Source: Syntrophus buswellii (GTDB lineage: Bacteria > Desulfobacterota > Syntrophia > Syntrophales > Syntrophaceae). From it: a DNA stretch of 64,000 bases. Below the pieces are notes generated by a model. It saw nothing but the letters and a program-made list of their open reading frames with translations, was not told where the DNA came from and did no database searches. Made by a program: the position numbers and the translations under genes. This document shows positions 26,579-35,312 of this stretch, piece after piece. The DNA lies in assembly GCF_046097065.1 (NCBI RefSeq), contig NZ_CP175563.1:2790001-2854000 (forward strand). Direction: 5' to 3'. Position 1 is the first letter of the stretch, and every line of letters starts with the position of its first letter.

Positions 26579-28078
26579 ATGACCTTGAAAACGCGAATGA
26601 TGATCGTCACCCTCTGCGGTCTTGCCGTCACCATGGCCTTCTGGGGATGGATGCAGCTCGGCATGCTGGAGAGGATTTTGACGGAACAGCAGTACAAAAA
26701 ACTTGACGGTATTGCAGAAACGTTAAGCACCTTTTACCAGCGCTTTCCCACCCGGCGGGGTCTGTCTGCCCTGGATTCAGCCCTGGAGGAGCATATCTCG
26801 ACGGATGTCCGGCTGGCCCGCATCGACATCATTTCCCGGTCCAGGGAGGACATTGATTATGTCGCCGGAGCCGGACGGGTCGCTTATGAATGGCCTGAGC
26901 ATCTCATCAACGAAACGGCGGAAAAAAAGGCGAAGCGCCATTACACCCTGAAGACGGAGACAGGACCCGCAGTGGGACTGCTTTATCCCATTCCGCGGGA
27001 AAAAGGTCACGCGGCTCAAACCATGGTCGGGGTTATTCTCTTTTCGCAATCCGACAGGGAAATCCTCGCCCGCGCCCGATGGATGCTTTTTTTCAGTTCG
27101 CTGGGGCTGCTTGCCGCCATCGTCCTCCTGACGGCAACGAGCTACGGCTTTCTGATCGGCAGGCCCCTCCGCCGGATCATTGAAATCATCGACGACTTCC
27201 GCACAGGAAAACAGGCCAAGCGAATCCCAATCCACTCCCTGGATGAATGGGGGCAACTGGCGGACCACTTCAACGTCATGGCCGACGAGATAGAAAAATT
27301 CATCCGCCAGAATCAGGAATTGACAGAGGGTTTGGAGCTGCGGGTCAAAGAAGCCACCCTCAAGGTCGTCCACCTGCAGAGCCAGGTCAACCAGCTTCAG
27401 CAGTTGAAGGCCCTTGGATACCTGACGGCCACACTCGCCCATGACATGGGAACCCCCCTGCATTCCGTGGCAGGCATCACGCAGCTCCTTCTGGAACGGA
27501 AGGACTGGCCGTCGGATGTTTCCCGCAAGCTGGAGCTGATCCTGCAGCAGACGCAGAGGCTCAATTCGGTCATCCAGAACGTCCGCCGGGCGACCCGCCC
27601 GCCGGAACCGCATTTCGAATCCCTGACCATCCAGGCCATCCTGGATGATACCCTGCCGCTGATCGAGCCGATCCTCGCGAAATCCGACGTTGAACTGGAC
27701 GTTCAAACCGACGGGGACATCCCGCCTCTGCACGTCGATCACTACCGGGTTCAAACGGCCCTGTTCAACCTGATCCAGAACGCCCTGGAGGCCATGCCCC
27801 ACGGGGGCAGACTGGCCCTTTCAGCCCGGGTGTCCCCCGAACGCCAGGCGATTGCCCTGACCGTTTCAGACACCGGGTCGGGGATCCCTCCGGAGATGAT
27901 GGAAAGGATCTACGAACCTTTCTTCAGCACCCATCCGGGCGAGGGAATCCGCGGTCTGGGACTGGCCATCGTCCAGGACATCGTCAAGGCCCACGCCGGG
28001 TCGATTGAAATTGAAAGCCTGCCCGGAGAGGGAACGACGATCACCCTGTTCTTCCCCATCGTCTCCAAGCCGCAGTGA
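26579..28078 (+). CDS. HAMP sensor histidine kinase
   Basis: A 499 aa membrane kinase: TM1 near residues 8-28, a periplasmic sensor of about 140 residues, TM2 (LFFSSLGLLAAIVLL), a HAMP domain (about 195-248), a coiled coil, a HisKA domain with LAHDMGTPLHSV (His288), and an ATPase with NLIQNALEAM, DTGSGIP and IRGLGLAI. The H-box has Asp-Met-Gly in place of the more common Glu-Ile-Arg, close to the NtrB/ZraS-type kinases that pair with sigma-54 regulators. The gene is tail to tail with such a regulator, seven bases apart. Confidence 0.9.
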   Translation: MTLKTRMMIVTLCGLAVTMAFWGWMQLGMLERILTEQQYKKLDGIAETLSTFYQRFPTRRGLSALDSALEEHISTDVRLARIDIISRSREDIDYVAGAGRVAYEWPEHLINETAEKKAKRHYTLKTETGPAVGLLYPIPREKGHAAQTMVGVILFSQSDREILARARWMLFFSSLGLLAAIVLLTATSYGFLIGRPLRRIIEIIDDFRTGKQAKRIPIHSLDEWGQLADHFNVMADEIEKFIRQNQELTEGLELRVKEATLKVVHLQSQVNQLQQLKALGYLTATLAHDMGTPLHSVAGITQLLLERKDWPSDVSRKLELILQQTQRLNSVIQNVRRATRPPEPHFESLTIQAILDDTLPLIEPILAKSDVELDVQTDGDIPPLHVDHYRVQTALFNLIQNALEAMPHGGRLALSARVSPERQAIALTVSDTGSGIPPEMMERIYEPFFSTHPGEGIRGLGLAIVQDIVKAHAGSIEIESLPGEGTTITLFFPIVSKPQ

Positions 28079-28085
28079 CCCGCGA

Positions 28086-29420
28086 TCAGGGATACTTTTC
28101 CCGGACAAATCCATAGCGCTGAATTTTGGTCCGCAGCGTCTTGCGATCGATCCCCAGAAGCGCCGCCGCGCGGCTTTGATTCCACTCCGTCGTCTTCAAG
28201 GCCTGAAGGATCTGTCCCCGCTCCGCCCCTTCCAGGGGCGTCAGGGCCGCTCCCGATTCCTCCTGGCTGCCCTTCTTCAATTGGATCCGCTCCGGCAGGT
28301 GTTCCGGCAGAATGACGAGGAACGGAGACAGCAGGAGCGTCTGATGAAGAACATTCCCCAGCTCCCGCACATTTCCCGGCCAGTCGTAGGCCATCAGGCA
28401 TTCCATGGCCTCATCGGAAATTCTCACCGTCGGATAGCCCATCTTTTTCAGCAGGGATTCCATGAGCTGGGGGATATCCTCCTTGTGACCCCGGAGAGGG
28501 GGCATGTGGAGGCGGACGACAAACCGATAGAGCAGGTCTGCGCGAAAGCGGCCTTGGGCGGTCTCTTCATCGATATGGCGGTTGGCAGCGGCGACGACGC
28601 GGACCTGAATCCGGCGGACCCCGTGTCCGCCCAGATGGCGCACTTCCCCGTCCTGCATGAAACGGAGCAGTTTTGCCTGCAGGGCGGTGGACATTTCCGT
28701 GATCTCATCGAGAAAGATGGTTCCGCCTTCCGCGGATTCGAGAAGCCCGCGGTGGGGGGTATCCGCTCCCGTAAAGGCCCCCTTTTCATAGCCGAAGAGC
28801 TCGGACTCGAGAAGCGTATCCGGAATGGCCCCGCAATGAACCACCACGAAAGGTTTGTCCCTCCGGGAACTCAGTTGGTGGAGGGAGCGAGCCGTCAGCT
28901 CCTTGCCTGTTCCGCTCTCTCCTTCAATGAGCACACTGGCCCAGGCATCGGCAACCCGGACCAGCTGCTTGTAGAACTCCACCATCGTGGCGGAGGAACC
29001 GATGAGCCGGGGCTCCTCCTTTACCGCCGCATTTCCTGAACCGCGGTGGCGCTGCAGCTCCCGCATGCCCAGGACCTTCTTCACCATGCTGCGGATCGCT
29101 TCCGGAGAAAAGGGCTTGCTGATGTAATCCCATGCCCCCAGCTGCAGGGCCTCCATCGTGCTTTCCAGCGATCCGAAGGCCGTCATGAGAATCACGGGAA
29201 GGGCGGGCCACTTCTCGTGTATCCGGCGCAGCAGCTGCAGGCCGTCCATATCCGGCATCCGGATATCGGAGATGATCAGATCGTAGCGGGACAGATCCTC
29301 CTTCAGGGCATCCCGGGCGGATGTGCGGGTCTCCACATCGTAGCCGGTTCGCCGCAGGGCCTCCTGAAGGAATTCGCAGGCCACGGCGTCGTCATCAACA
29401 ACCATCAGACGGACAGGCAT
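28086..29420 (-). CDS. Sigma-54-dependent response regulator (NtrC family)
   Basis: A 444 aa protein: receiver domain (phospho-acceptor Asp52 in IISDIRMP), an AAA+ domain with Walker A GESGTGKE (167-174), the sigma-54-contacting GAFTGA loop (214-219), Walker B GTIFLDE (233-239) and RADLLYR, and a C-terminal Fis-type helix-turn-helix (NQSRAAALLGIDRKTLRTKI). It activates sigma-54 promoters after phosphorylation, most likely by the convergent kinase. The candidate sigma-54 site at 25607 is a plausible target. Confidence 0.93.
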   Translation of the reverse strand: MPVRLMVVDDDAVACEFLQEALRRTGYDVETRTSARDALKEDLSRYDLIISDIRMPDMDGLQLLRRIHEKWPALPVILMTAFGSLESTMEALQLGAWDYISKPFSPEAIRSMVKKVLGMRELQRHRGSGNAAVKEEPRLIGSSATMVEFYKQLVRVADAWASVLIEGESGTGKELTARSLHQLSSRRDKPFVVVHCGAIPDTLLESELFGYEKGAFTGADTPHRGLLESAEGGTIFLDEITEMSTALQAKLLRFMQDGEVRHLGGHGVRRIQVRVVAAANRHIDEETAQGRFRADLLYRFVVRLHMPPLRGHKEDIPQLMESLLKKMGYPTVRISDEAMECLMAYDWPGNVRELGNVLHQTLLLSPFLVILPEHLPERIQLKKGSQEESGAALTPLEGAERGQILQALKTTEWNQSRAAALLGIDRKTLRTKIQRYGFVREKYP

Positions 29421-29435
29421 CGTTTTCTATGAACC

Positions 29436-29474
29436 TGAAACGAAGAAAGAGGAACGGCCTGGAAGACCGTTCCT
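29436..29474 (-). terminator. Probable terminator after gap
   Basis: On the minus strand, AGGAACGG (29474-29467) and CCGTTCCT (29457-29450) form an 8-bp stem with a nine-base loop, followed by the pyrimidine-rich CTTTCTTCGTTTC. The T-run is interrupted, so strength is uncertain. It separates gap from the downstream regulator gene. Confidence 0.55.
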
Positions 29475-29502
29475 CCTGCGGTGCTCTTCATCCCCCGGGG
29501 CC

Positions 29503-30501
29503 TTATCTGCCGGCCACATGAACCAGGAGATCGAGAAGTTTGTTGGAATATCCCCATTCATTGTCGTACCAGGCGACGAGCTTGACAAAGGTGTCGGAAA
29601 GGGCGATCCCGGCTTTGGCGTCAAAGACGGAGGTTCGCTCTTCACCGATGAAATCGCTCGATACGACCTCATCCTCCGTGTATCCAAGAATTCCCTTGAG
29701 CTCCCCTTCGGAAGCGGCCTTCATGGCGGCCTTGATTTCCTCGTAGGTAGCCGGCTTGGCAAGACGGCAGGTCAGATCCACCACGGAAACGTCAATTGTG
29801 GGAACGCGGAACGCCATACCGGTGAGCTTTCCCTTCAGTTCGGGGATCACCGAACCCACGGCCTTCGCCGCCCCCGTCGACGAAGGGATAATATTGAAGC
29901 CGGCGGCGCGGCCACCGCGCCAATCCTTCATGGAAGGTCCGTCAACGGTTTTCTGCGTAGCGGTTATGGCGTGCACCGTGGTCATGAGCCCTTCCAGGAT
30001 TCCCCAGTTGTCGTGAACGACCTTGGCGAGGGGGGCCAGACAGTTGGTGGTGCACGAGGCGTTGGAGACGATCGGCTCGCCGTTATAGCTCTTGTGGTTG
30101 ACTCCCATGACGAACATCGGCGTGTCATCCTTGGATGGCGCGGAAAGGACGACCTTTTTCGCCCCGGCGGCAAGATGTCCGCCCGCCTTCTCCTTGTCGA
30201 GGAAAAGTCCCGTCGATTCGACGACATAGTCGGCCCCGACGTCATTCCATTTCAAATTTGCGGGGTCTTTTTCAGCCGTGATGCGAATCGCCTTGCCATT
30301 GACCACCAGCTTGCCGTCCTTTACATCCACGGCTCCCTTGAACCGGCCGTGTACCGAGTCATACCGGAGCATATAGGACATGTAATCCGCATCGAGCAGA
30401 TCGTTGATCCCCACAACTTCAATGTCCGGCCGCGCACAGGCGGCGCGGAAAACCAGCCGGCCGATTCGGCCGAAACCATTAATGCCAACTTTGATCGTCA
30501 T
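29503..30501 (-). CDS. gap: Glyceraldehyde-3-phosphate dehydrogenase (type I)
   Basis: Central glycolytic/gluconeogenic enzyme. VGINGFGRIGRLVFRAA binds NAD, NASCTTNCLAPL carries the catalytic Cys, and the YDNEWGYSNKLLDLL ending is typical. Length 332 aa. AAGGAGG precedes the ATG. It appears monocistronic. In a syntroph it would mainly serve gluconeogenesis. Confidence 0.97.
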   Translation of the reverse strand: MTIKVGINGFGRIGRLVFRAACARPDIEVVGINDLLDADYMSYMLRYDSVHGRFKGAVDVKDGKLVVNGKAIRITAEKDPANLKWNDVGADYVVESTGLFLDKEKAGGHLAAGAKKVVLSAPSKDDTPMFVMGVNHKSYNGEPIVSNASCTTNCLAPLAKVVHDNWGILEGLMTTVHAITATQKTVDGPSMKDWRGGRAAGFNIIPSSTGAAKAVGSVIPELKGKLTGMAFRVPTIDVSVVDLTCRLAKPATYEEIKAAMKAASEGELKGILGYTEDEVVSSDFIGEERTSVFDAKAGIALSDTFVKLVAWYDNEWGYSNKLLDLLVHVAGR

Positions 30502-30675
30502 GTGAATTCCTCCTTAAAAAGGGCAACTGAAATTGAAGGAACGGACATCGTTCCGAGACAGAAAACAAGTACATTGACCCGATTGCCTCTCAACCGGCAA
30601 TCCGCCGCTGCCGAAAAATGCCAAATACCGCCTTTGACCGGGATGAACTGACACCGTGCCGGATCAAGAGAGATT

Positions 30676-31329
30676 TCAATCGATCCAGCGCACAAACGAG
30701 TCCAGGGTCTCCCGGGGCGTCTTCAAAGCGTTCAAGGGATTTTCCCAGTCCGGATACCCCAGCGCAACGGCTATCACCACGTCTTTCTCATCGGGAATAT
30801 TGAGAAGATCCTTGACGTCATCCTCGTAGGCGTTGATCAACCCGATCGGGCAGGTTCCCAGCCCCTGGTCATGGGCTGCCAGCACCAGAAACCCCAGGGT
30901 GATCCCGATGTCCACCAGTCGAGCCTTGGAAAAGGCGTTGTCCAGGCAGATAATAATCCCGGCAGGGGCGCCGTAGAAATTGCAGCTCCCCTCGTTGATG
31001 AAGGTATTGAAATCAAGACCCATTTGGGCCAGACAGGGGTTCATGACTTCAAAGGACTCAACTCCCCGCCTGCTGAACGACTCGGAAAGCGGCTTGACAT
31101 TTCCCGGACTGCAGGATATCTGCTTTTCATGGTACGCTTTGATCAACCGCCGACTTAACCTTGCCTTTTCCTCCCCCAGAACAACCGTGAATTCCCATGG
31201 TTGAAGGTTGATCGCAGAGGGGGCCAGGACGGCCAGGCTGAGGATTCGTTCAATCTGTTCACGGGAAACGGGATCCGGTTTGAAGGCTCGGACGCTTTTA
31301 CGCTCCCTGATCACAGCAGAGAGATCCAT
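30676..31329 (-). CDS. Nitroreductase-family flavoprotein
   Basis: FMN-dependent NAD(P)H oxidoreductase of the nitroreductase fold. IRERKSVRAFKPDPVS gives the phosphate-contacting RxSxRxF motif; APSAINLQPWEF and GITLGFLVLAAHDQGLGTCPIG are typical core segments. The ATG at 31329 lies downstream of AAAGGAGG and yields 217 aa. The substrate is unknown. A second, divergent member lies in the biotin operon at 36564. Confidence 0.88.
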   Translation of the reverse strand: MDLSAVIRERKSVRAFKPDPVSREQIERILSLAVLAPSAINLQPWEFTVVLGEEKARLSRRLIKAYHEKQISCSPGNVKPLSESFSRRGVESFEVMNPCLAQMGLDFNTFINEGSCNFYGAPAGIIICLDNAFSKARLVDIGITLGFLVLAAHDQGLGTCPIGLINAYEDDVKDLLNIPDEKDVVIAVALGYPDWENPLNALKTPRETLDSFVRWID

Positions 31330-31469
31330 GGATGGGGAATCCTCCTTTGAAATGATATGAACCTTCGCTACATTAGTGGGAGAGTACCCCAGCCTTGGCC
31401 GAATGTCAAGAAATGGGAAGCCGGACAAAGGAACGAACCAGACGTCACGATTTCAGGAGGTCATTAACG

Positions 31470-31817
31470 ATGATTCGCGCCAAATTATGGTTTCGCTGTG
31501 CTGCAATGCATGACCCCGTCACACCGAAAATCGTCCAGCCGGCACTTCTCGGATGGGAGGCCAAGAAGCGCCGGGTCGATTTGACCATCGAGAGGGCCTT
31601 TAACGGGGAAGAGCTTCTTCGACGGATGAAAGGCTGGGTTACAACGGATCCCCTGGAGGTTATCGAAGCTGTTCGCCCCTATGGCCGGTTAAAAGTCCTG
31701 GACGATGAGGAACTCGTTGTGGAAATGGAAAAACCTGAACACTTCGAAGATCTTCAAAAGATCCTTGAGAAGCGGTTTGGTGGCGAAGTGAATCTGGAAA
31801 CCATTCCCAAACGTTGA
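31470..31817 (+). CDS. Hypothetical protein, 115 aa
   Basis: I do not recognise this protein. It begins MIRAKLWFRCAAMHDPVTPKI, is soluble and charged, and ends with alternating helical and acidic segments (LDDEELVVEMEKPEHFEDLQKIL). A perfect AGGAGG nine bases before the ATG at 31470 supports translation. It is divergent from the nitroreductase and 123 bases before the interrupted GGDEF gene. Confidence 0.7.
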   Translation: MIRAKLWFRCAAMHDPVTPKIVQPALLGWEAKKRRVDLTIERAFNGEELLRRMKGWVTTDPLEVIEAVRPYGRLKVLDDEELVVEMEKPEHFEDLQKILEKRFGGEVNLETIPKR

Positions 31818-31940
31818 AAGCCTGCCATTTTGTCCGGCTCAGTCCGGGGCGGCCCCCTGCTTTTGAGAAAGCCCTGACGGATTGTAATGTTTTGATTTTT
31901 GCCTGCAGCCGGGATACATTGGAGCCAAGGATCCGAACGC

Positions 31941-33002
31941 ATGAAGGATGAAGAGAAAACCAAGGAGCAGCTGATCAGGGAAGTGATGACCCTGCGCAGT
32001 CAGCTCACCGGGCAGCGCGAGGAACATCGGCGGGATGTCCACGACTCCGCTTTTTCCGGCCGGTAAGGCGGAACAGACGCCGATACCAAGTTCCGCATCC
32101 TCTTTGAACACTCCCCTGTGGGTATTTTTCTCTCTGATGGATGCCTTCTGACGGACTGCAACGAGGCCATGGTGAAAATGATGCGCTGCTCTTCGAAAGA
32201 GGAGCTGATCGGCCGCCATCCCTCCGCCTTTTCGCCCCCGTCACAGCCTGACGGCAGCCCCTCCCTGGACAAGGCCGACGAGCTGATGAACGAGGCCCTG
32301 AGAACGGGCTATCTGCAGCAGGAATGGATCTGCCGCCGCTTCGATGGAGAGGAATTCCCCGTGGAAATCCTCTCCTCGGTCATTGACTGGCAGGATCAGA
32401 AAATCCTCTACATGGTCTGGCGGGATATTACGGAACGCAAGCGGATCGAAGAGGCGATCCGCCACCTGGCCTACCATGATGTTCTGACGGGGCTGCCCAA
32501 CCGGATGCTCTTCGCCGACCGCCTCATCCTCGCCATCGCCCAGGCAAAGCGACGCCAGGGAACGATGGCTGTCATGATGCTCGATCTGGACGGCTTTAAA
32601 ACGGTGAACGACTCCTTCGGTCACCACATCGGGGATATGCTTCTGCAGAATGTGGGGGAGCGCCTGTCCCGAACCCTCCGGGAAGAGGACACCCTGGCCC
32701 GGATGGGCGGCGACGAGTTCATGATCCTGCTGCCGGTCCTCAGAGAGGCCGCAAACAGCTCCCAGATCGCTGAAAAGATCCTGGCCGCCTTCAGAAAACC
32801 CTTTTTCTGCGAAGGGAACGAGCTGTTCACCAGCGCCAGCATCGGGATCGCCATCTACCCGGGAAACGGAGAGGACATGGATTCCCTGATGAAGCATGCC
32901 GACACGGCCATGTACCAGGCAAAGGCTAGGGGACGCAACATGTACTGCCTCTATAAACCCGATCCCGATCCTCCGGTGGATCGAGCCCTGAAGCCTGCGT
33001 AA
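31941..33002 (+). pseudogene. PAS-GGDEF diguanylate cyclase interrupted by an in-frame TAA
   Basis: From the ATG at 31941 (AAGGA upstream) the frame encodes a coiled-coil linker typical of PAS-GGDEF proteins for 41 codons and then meets TAA at 32064-32066. The same frame continues directly as TKFRILFEHSPVGIFLSDG, a normal PAS N-terminus, through ERKRIEEAIRHLAYHDVLTGLPNR to a complete GGDEF domain with MGGDEF and an upstream RxxD inhibitory site (REED). Either the gene is inactivated, the stop is suppressed, or translation restarts inside (GTG at 32118, without a ribosome binding site). If restarted, the PAS domain loses its first strand. Confidence 0.8.
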
Positions 33003-33028
33003 AAAGCGATGCCGGCGTGGCCCTGATC

Positions 33029-33736
33029 TCAGACGCTACGCGCAAAGAGTTTTTTCAAGCCGTCAAAGCACTCGGGAGGCGGATGCCGGAAGTCTGAAAT
33101 CCGGCCCACCAAACCGGCGACTTCGACCCGGGAAAATCTCCTGATCGCCTCCCTGTTTTCCTCGATCATATCCAGCGGTGTTGCCGGCTCTGCGCTGTCC
33201 AGAAAAACGACGCCGAGAGGCTCGATGTTTCTCCGTTCCAGGGCGGCAATCGTCAGCAGGGTGTGGTTGATGGTCCCCAGGCCGGCCCGGGCCGCAATCA
33301 GGGGTTGAGCGCCCATTGAAGGAATCGTGTCGATCACCAGGCTCTCCCCGTCGACGGGCACGAAGATGCCTCCGGCAGCCTCCACGACCAGAGGGGAAAA
33401 GCGGCTCCTCTTCTCCTGAAGGGTCCCCGGAAGGGTCTTCCAGTCGACCTGGCGGCCTTCATCCCGCGCGGCAAAGTACGGAGCTTTGGGATTCCGGTAG
33501 CAGAACCCCACGGAACCGGCCGGATCCCGGCCCTTCAATTCTTCAATGTTGTCGTAGATGAATTTCGCGTCGGAGTCCGTGTCATAGGGATCGCGGCAGC
33601 CCGTCTGCAGCGGCTTGAAGTAGAAGGGGGAAAACCCCTCGTCATAGAAATAGCGCATCAGCAGCAGGGACAGGACCGTCTTGCCGACGCCCGTGTCCGT
33701 ACCGATCACGAAGATGTCCGGAACATCCCTTTTCAT
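33029..33736 (-). CDS. bioD: Dethiobiotin synthetase
   Basis: Closes the ureido ring of 7,8-diaminopelargonate using ATP and CO2. The P-loop FVIGTDTGVGKTVLS, the substrate Lys in YFKPLQTG, and VVEAAGGIFVPV are diagnostic. Length 235 aa. The ATG overlaps the bioF stop (ATGA), so it is coupled as the last gene of the biotin operon. Confidence 0.95.
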   Translation of the reverse strand: MKRDVPDIFVIGTDTGVGKTVLSLLLMRYFYDEGFSPFYFKPLQTGCRDPYDTDSDAKFIYDNIEELKGRDPAGSVGFCYRNPKAPYFAARDEGRQVDWKTLPGTLQEKRSRFSPLVVEAAGGIFVPVDGESLVIDTIPSMGAQPLIAARAGLGTINHTLLTIAALERRNIEPLGVVFLDSAEPATPLDMIEENREAIRRFSRVEVAGLVGRISDFRHPPPECFDGLKKLFARSV

Positions 33737-34881
33737 ATTCTTACCATAACCTCCTTTAATGACGGGATAAAGCGTTTGACATCCTCCCGGGTGTGCAGGG
33801 CCGTCATCCCAATTCTCAGGATGGCTTTCCCCAGGGGAACGGTGGGATAGCGGGCCGAAAGGACGAAGATCCCCCTTTCCCGCAGACGATTCGAAACCTC
33901 CAGCGCCTTCCCCTCTTCGCCAATCTCCAGGGCCAGGATATGGGCATCCCCCTGAACCGTAAACCCTTCCTCCCTCAGCCCGTTTTTCATTTCGAGGCTG
34001 ATGTCCCTGAGACGCCTCCGGGATTCGTCCTGCCGGGCCAGCAGGGCCAGGATGTCGATGGCCGAGGCGGCATGGGCCTCGGGAAGGGTTGTGGAGTAAA
34101 TGAGGGGTGAGGCGAAGTTGAAGAGGTGCTCCTTGACCACGGCCGGCACAAGGAGAAACGCGCCGAAGAGCCCCAGAGCCTTACCGAAGGTCCCCACGGC
34201 GATGTCGGCCACCGGGCGCGCCACGCCGCACCCGCCCTCCCCCAGGACCCCCAGGGCGTGGGCCTCGTCGACGATGCACACAAAGCCATAGCGGTCCTTC
34301 AGCCCGGCGAGGCCCGGAACATCGAGGAGATCGCCGTCCATGCTGAAGAGGGATTCCGTCAGGACGACGGTTTCCCTTTCCCCTGCCCTGTCCAGGCGCT
34401 TCCGCAGATGGTTCAGGGAGCTGTGATTGTAACCGGCCAGTTGAGCCGGGCTGAGGGCGAGCCCCTTGACGCTGCTGGCATGGATGTGCTTGTCAAAAAG
34501 GACGAGCGTCCCCGAATCGAACAGGGTGGAGAGCAGAGCCAGGTTGGCCTGATAGCCGCTGGGAAAAAAGAGGGCTTCCTCATAGCCGAAGTAGCGGGCG
34601 TAGGCCCTCTCCGCCTCGGCGATGAGGGAATAATTGCCGGATACCAGGCGGGAGGAGGAGGAAGACGAGCCGTATTTCTCGAAATTGCGCCCGACCTGTT
34701 TCCGCAGGACCTCCGATACACCCAGCCCCAAATAGTCGTTGGAGGCGAAGTTCAGGACCCTGCCTTCGGCCAGGATCAGGGAGGCGCCCTCCCGGCGGAT
34801 GATTTCCGGCGGCCGACGGTAGAGACCGGCCTGCCGATGCAGCCTTAACCGGGTTTTCAGCCGTTCAATAAAGTTATCCAT
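33733..34881 (-). CDS. bioF: 8-amino-7-oxononanoate synthase
   Basis: PLP enzyme condensing pimeloyl thioester with L-alanine. FASNDYLGLGVS, SSSSRLVSGNYSLIAEAE, FPSGYQANLALLS, IVDEAHALGVLGE and the PLP lysine in GTFGKALGLFGAF (Lys234) are all present. Length 382 aa. It overlaps the preceding hotdog gene by 25 bases and bioD by four. As the consumer of the pimeloyl unit it connects the upstream fatty-acid-like genes to biotin. Confidence 0.95.
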   Translation of the reverse strand: MDNFIERLKTRLRLHRQAGLYRRPPEIIRREGASLILAEGRVLNFASNDYLGLGVSEVLRKQVGRNFEKYGSSSSSSRLVSGNYSLIAEAERAYARYFGYEEALFFPSGYQANLALLSTLFDSGTLVLFDKHIHASSVKGLALSPAQLAGYNHSSLNHLRKRLDRAGERETVVLTESLFSMDGDLLDVPGLAGLKDRYGFVCIVDEAHALGVLGEGGCGVARPVADIAVGTFGKALGLFGAFLLVPAVVKEHLFNFASPLIYSTTLPEAHAASAIDILALLARQDESRRRLRDISLEMKNGLREEGFTVQGDAHILALEIGEEGKALEVSNRLRERGIFVLSARYPTVPLGKAILRIGMTALHTREDVKRFIPSLKEVMVRI

Positions 34882-35312
34882 TTTTTCTCGTAATAGCTCC
34901 GGAGGATCTCTTCCCGGAAGTCCGAATTGTAGGTAACCGCAGAAAACACGAATTCCCCTTCAAGGAACCTGATGCCCCCTATTTCAGCGGACATTCCGTA
35001 GGAAAAAACAGAGGCGCTCCGGCTGCGCAGGCAACCGGCAAGATGGCAGCGGCCCGTCAGTGTCTCCTCGGCGGGCAGACGGCAGTCCCTGACCATGAGC
35101 AGAACGGCCTGCCTTTCAAAACGGCACAGAAATCGGGCATGGTAGGCACCCGCCTGGGCCAGGGCCTCCAAGCCCAGATAAGACGGGGCGTCCAGCAAGT
35201 CGGCGTATGCAGATATCCCCTCCCCGGAATATTCCGAAATGCGGGAAAGCAGCGAAAAGCCGCTTTGACCGGTGTTCACGTCGATTTTCAGCAGGGGGGA
35301 ATCAGGTTTCAT
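34857..35312 (-). CDS. Hotdog-fold dehydratase-like protein with the Glu half of the active site
   Basis: A 151 aa protein of the FabA/FabZ-like hotdog superfamily, recognised by YLGLEALAQAGAYHARFL, equivalent to the FabZ helix LEAMAQ. Glu49 matches the FabZ catalytic Glu. Fourteen residues earlier, where FabZ has its catalytic His in HFPGxPxxPG, there is Ala35 and the whole loop is replaced. It overlaps both the synthase gene before it and bioF after it. It is a candidate partner of the other hotdog protein (37579-37953), which has the His but not the Glu. Confidence 0.65.
   Translation of the reverse strand: MKPDSPLLKIDVNTGQSGFSLLSRISEYSGEGISAYADLLDAPSYLGLEALAQAGAYHARFLCRFERQAVLLMVRDCRLPAEETLTGRCHLAGCLRSRSASVFSYGMSAEIGGIRFLEGEFVFSAVTYNSDFREEILRSYYEKKWITLLNG

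Noticed and set aside
31754..32272. Selenocysteine or recoding explanation for the stop in the PAS-GGDEF gene
   Set aside because: The stop is TAA, not TGA, and no Cys is expected at that linker position; selenocysteine insertion cannot explain it.
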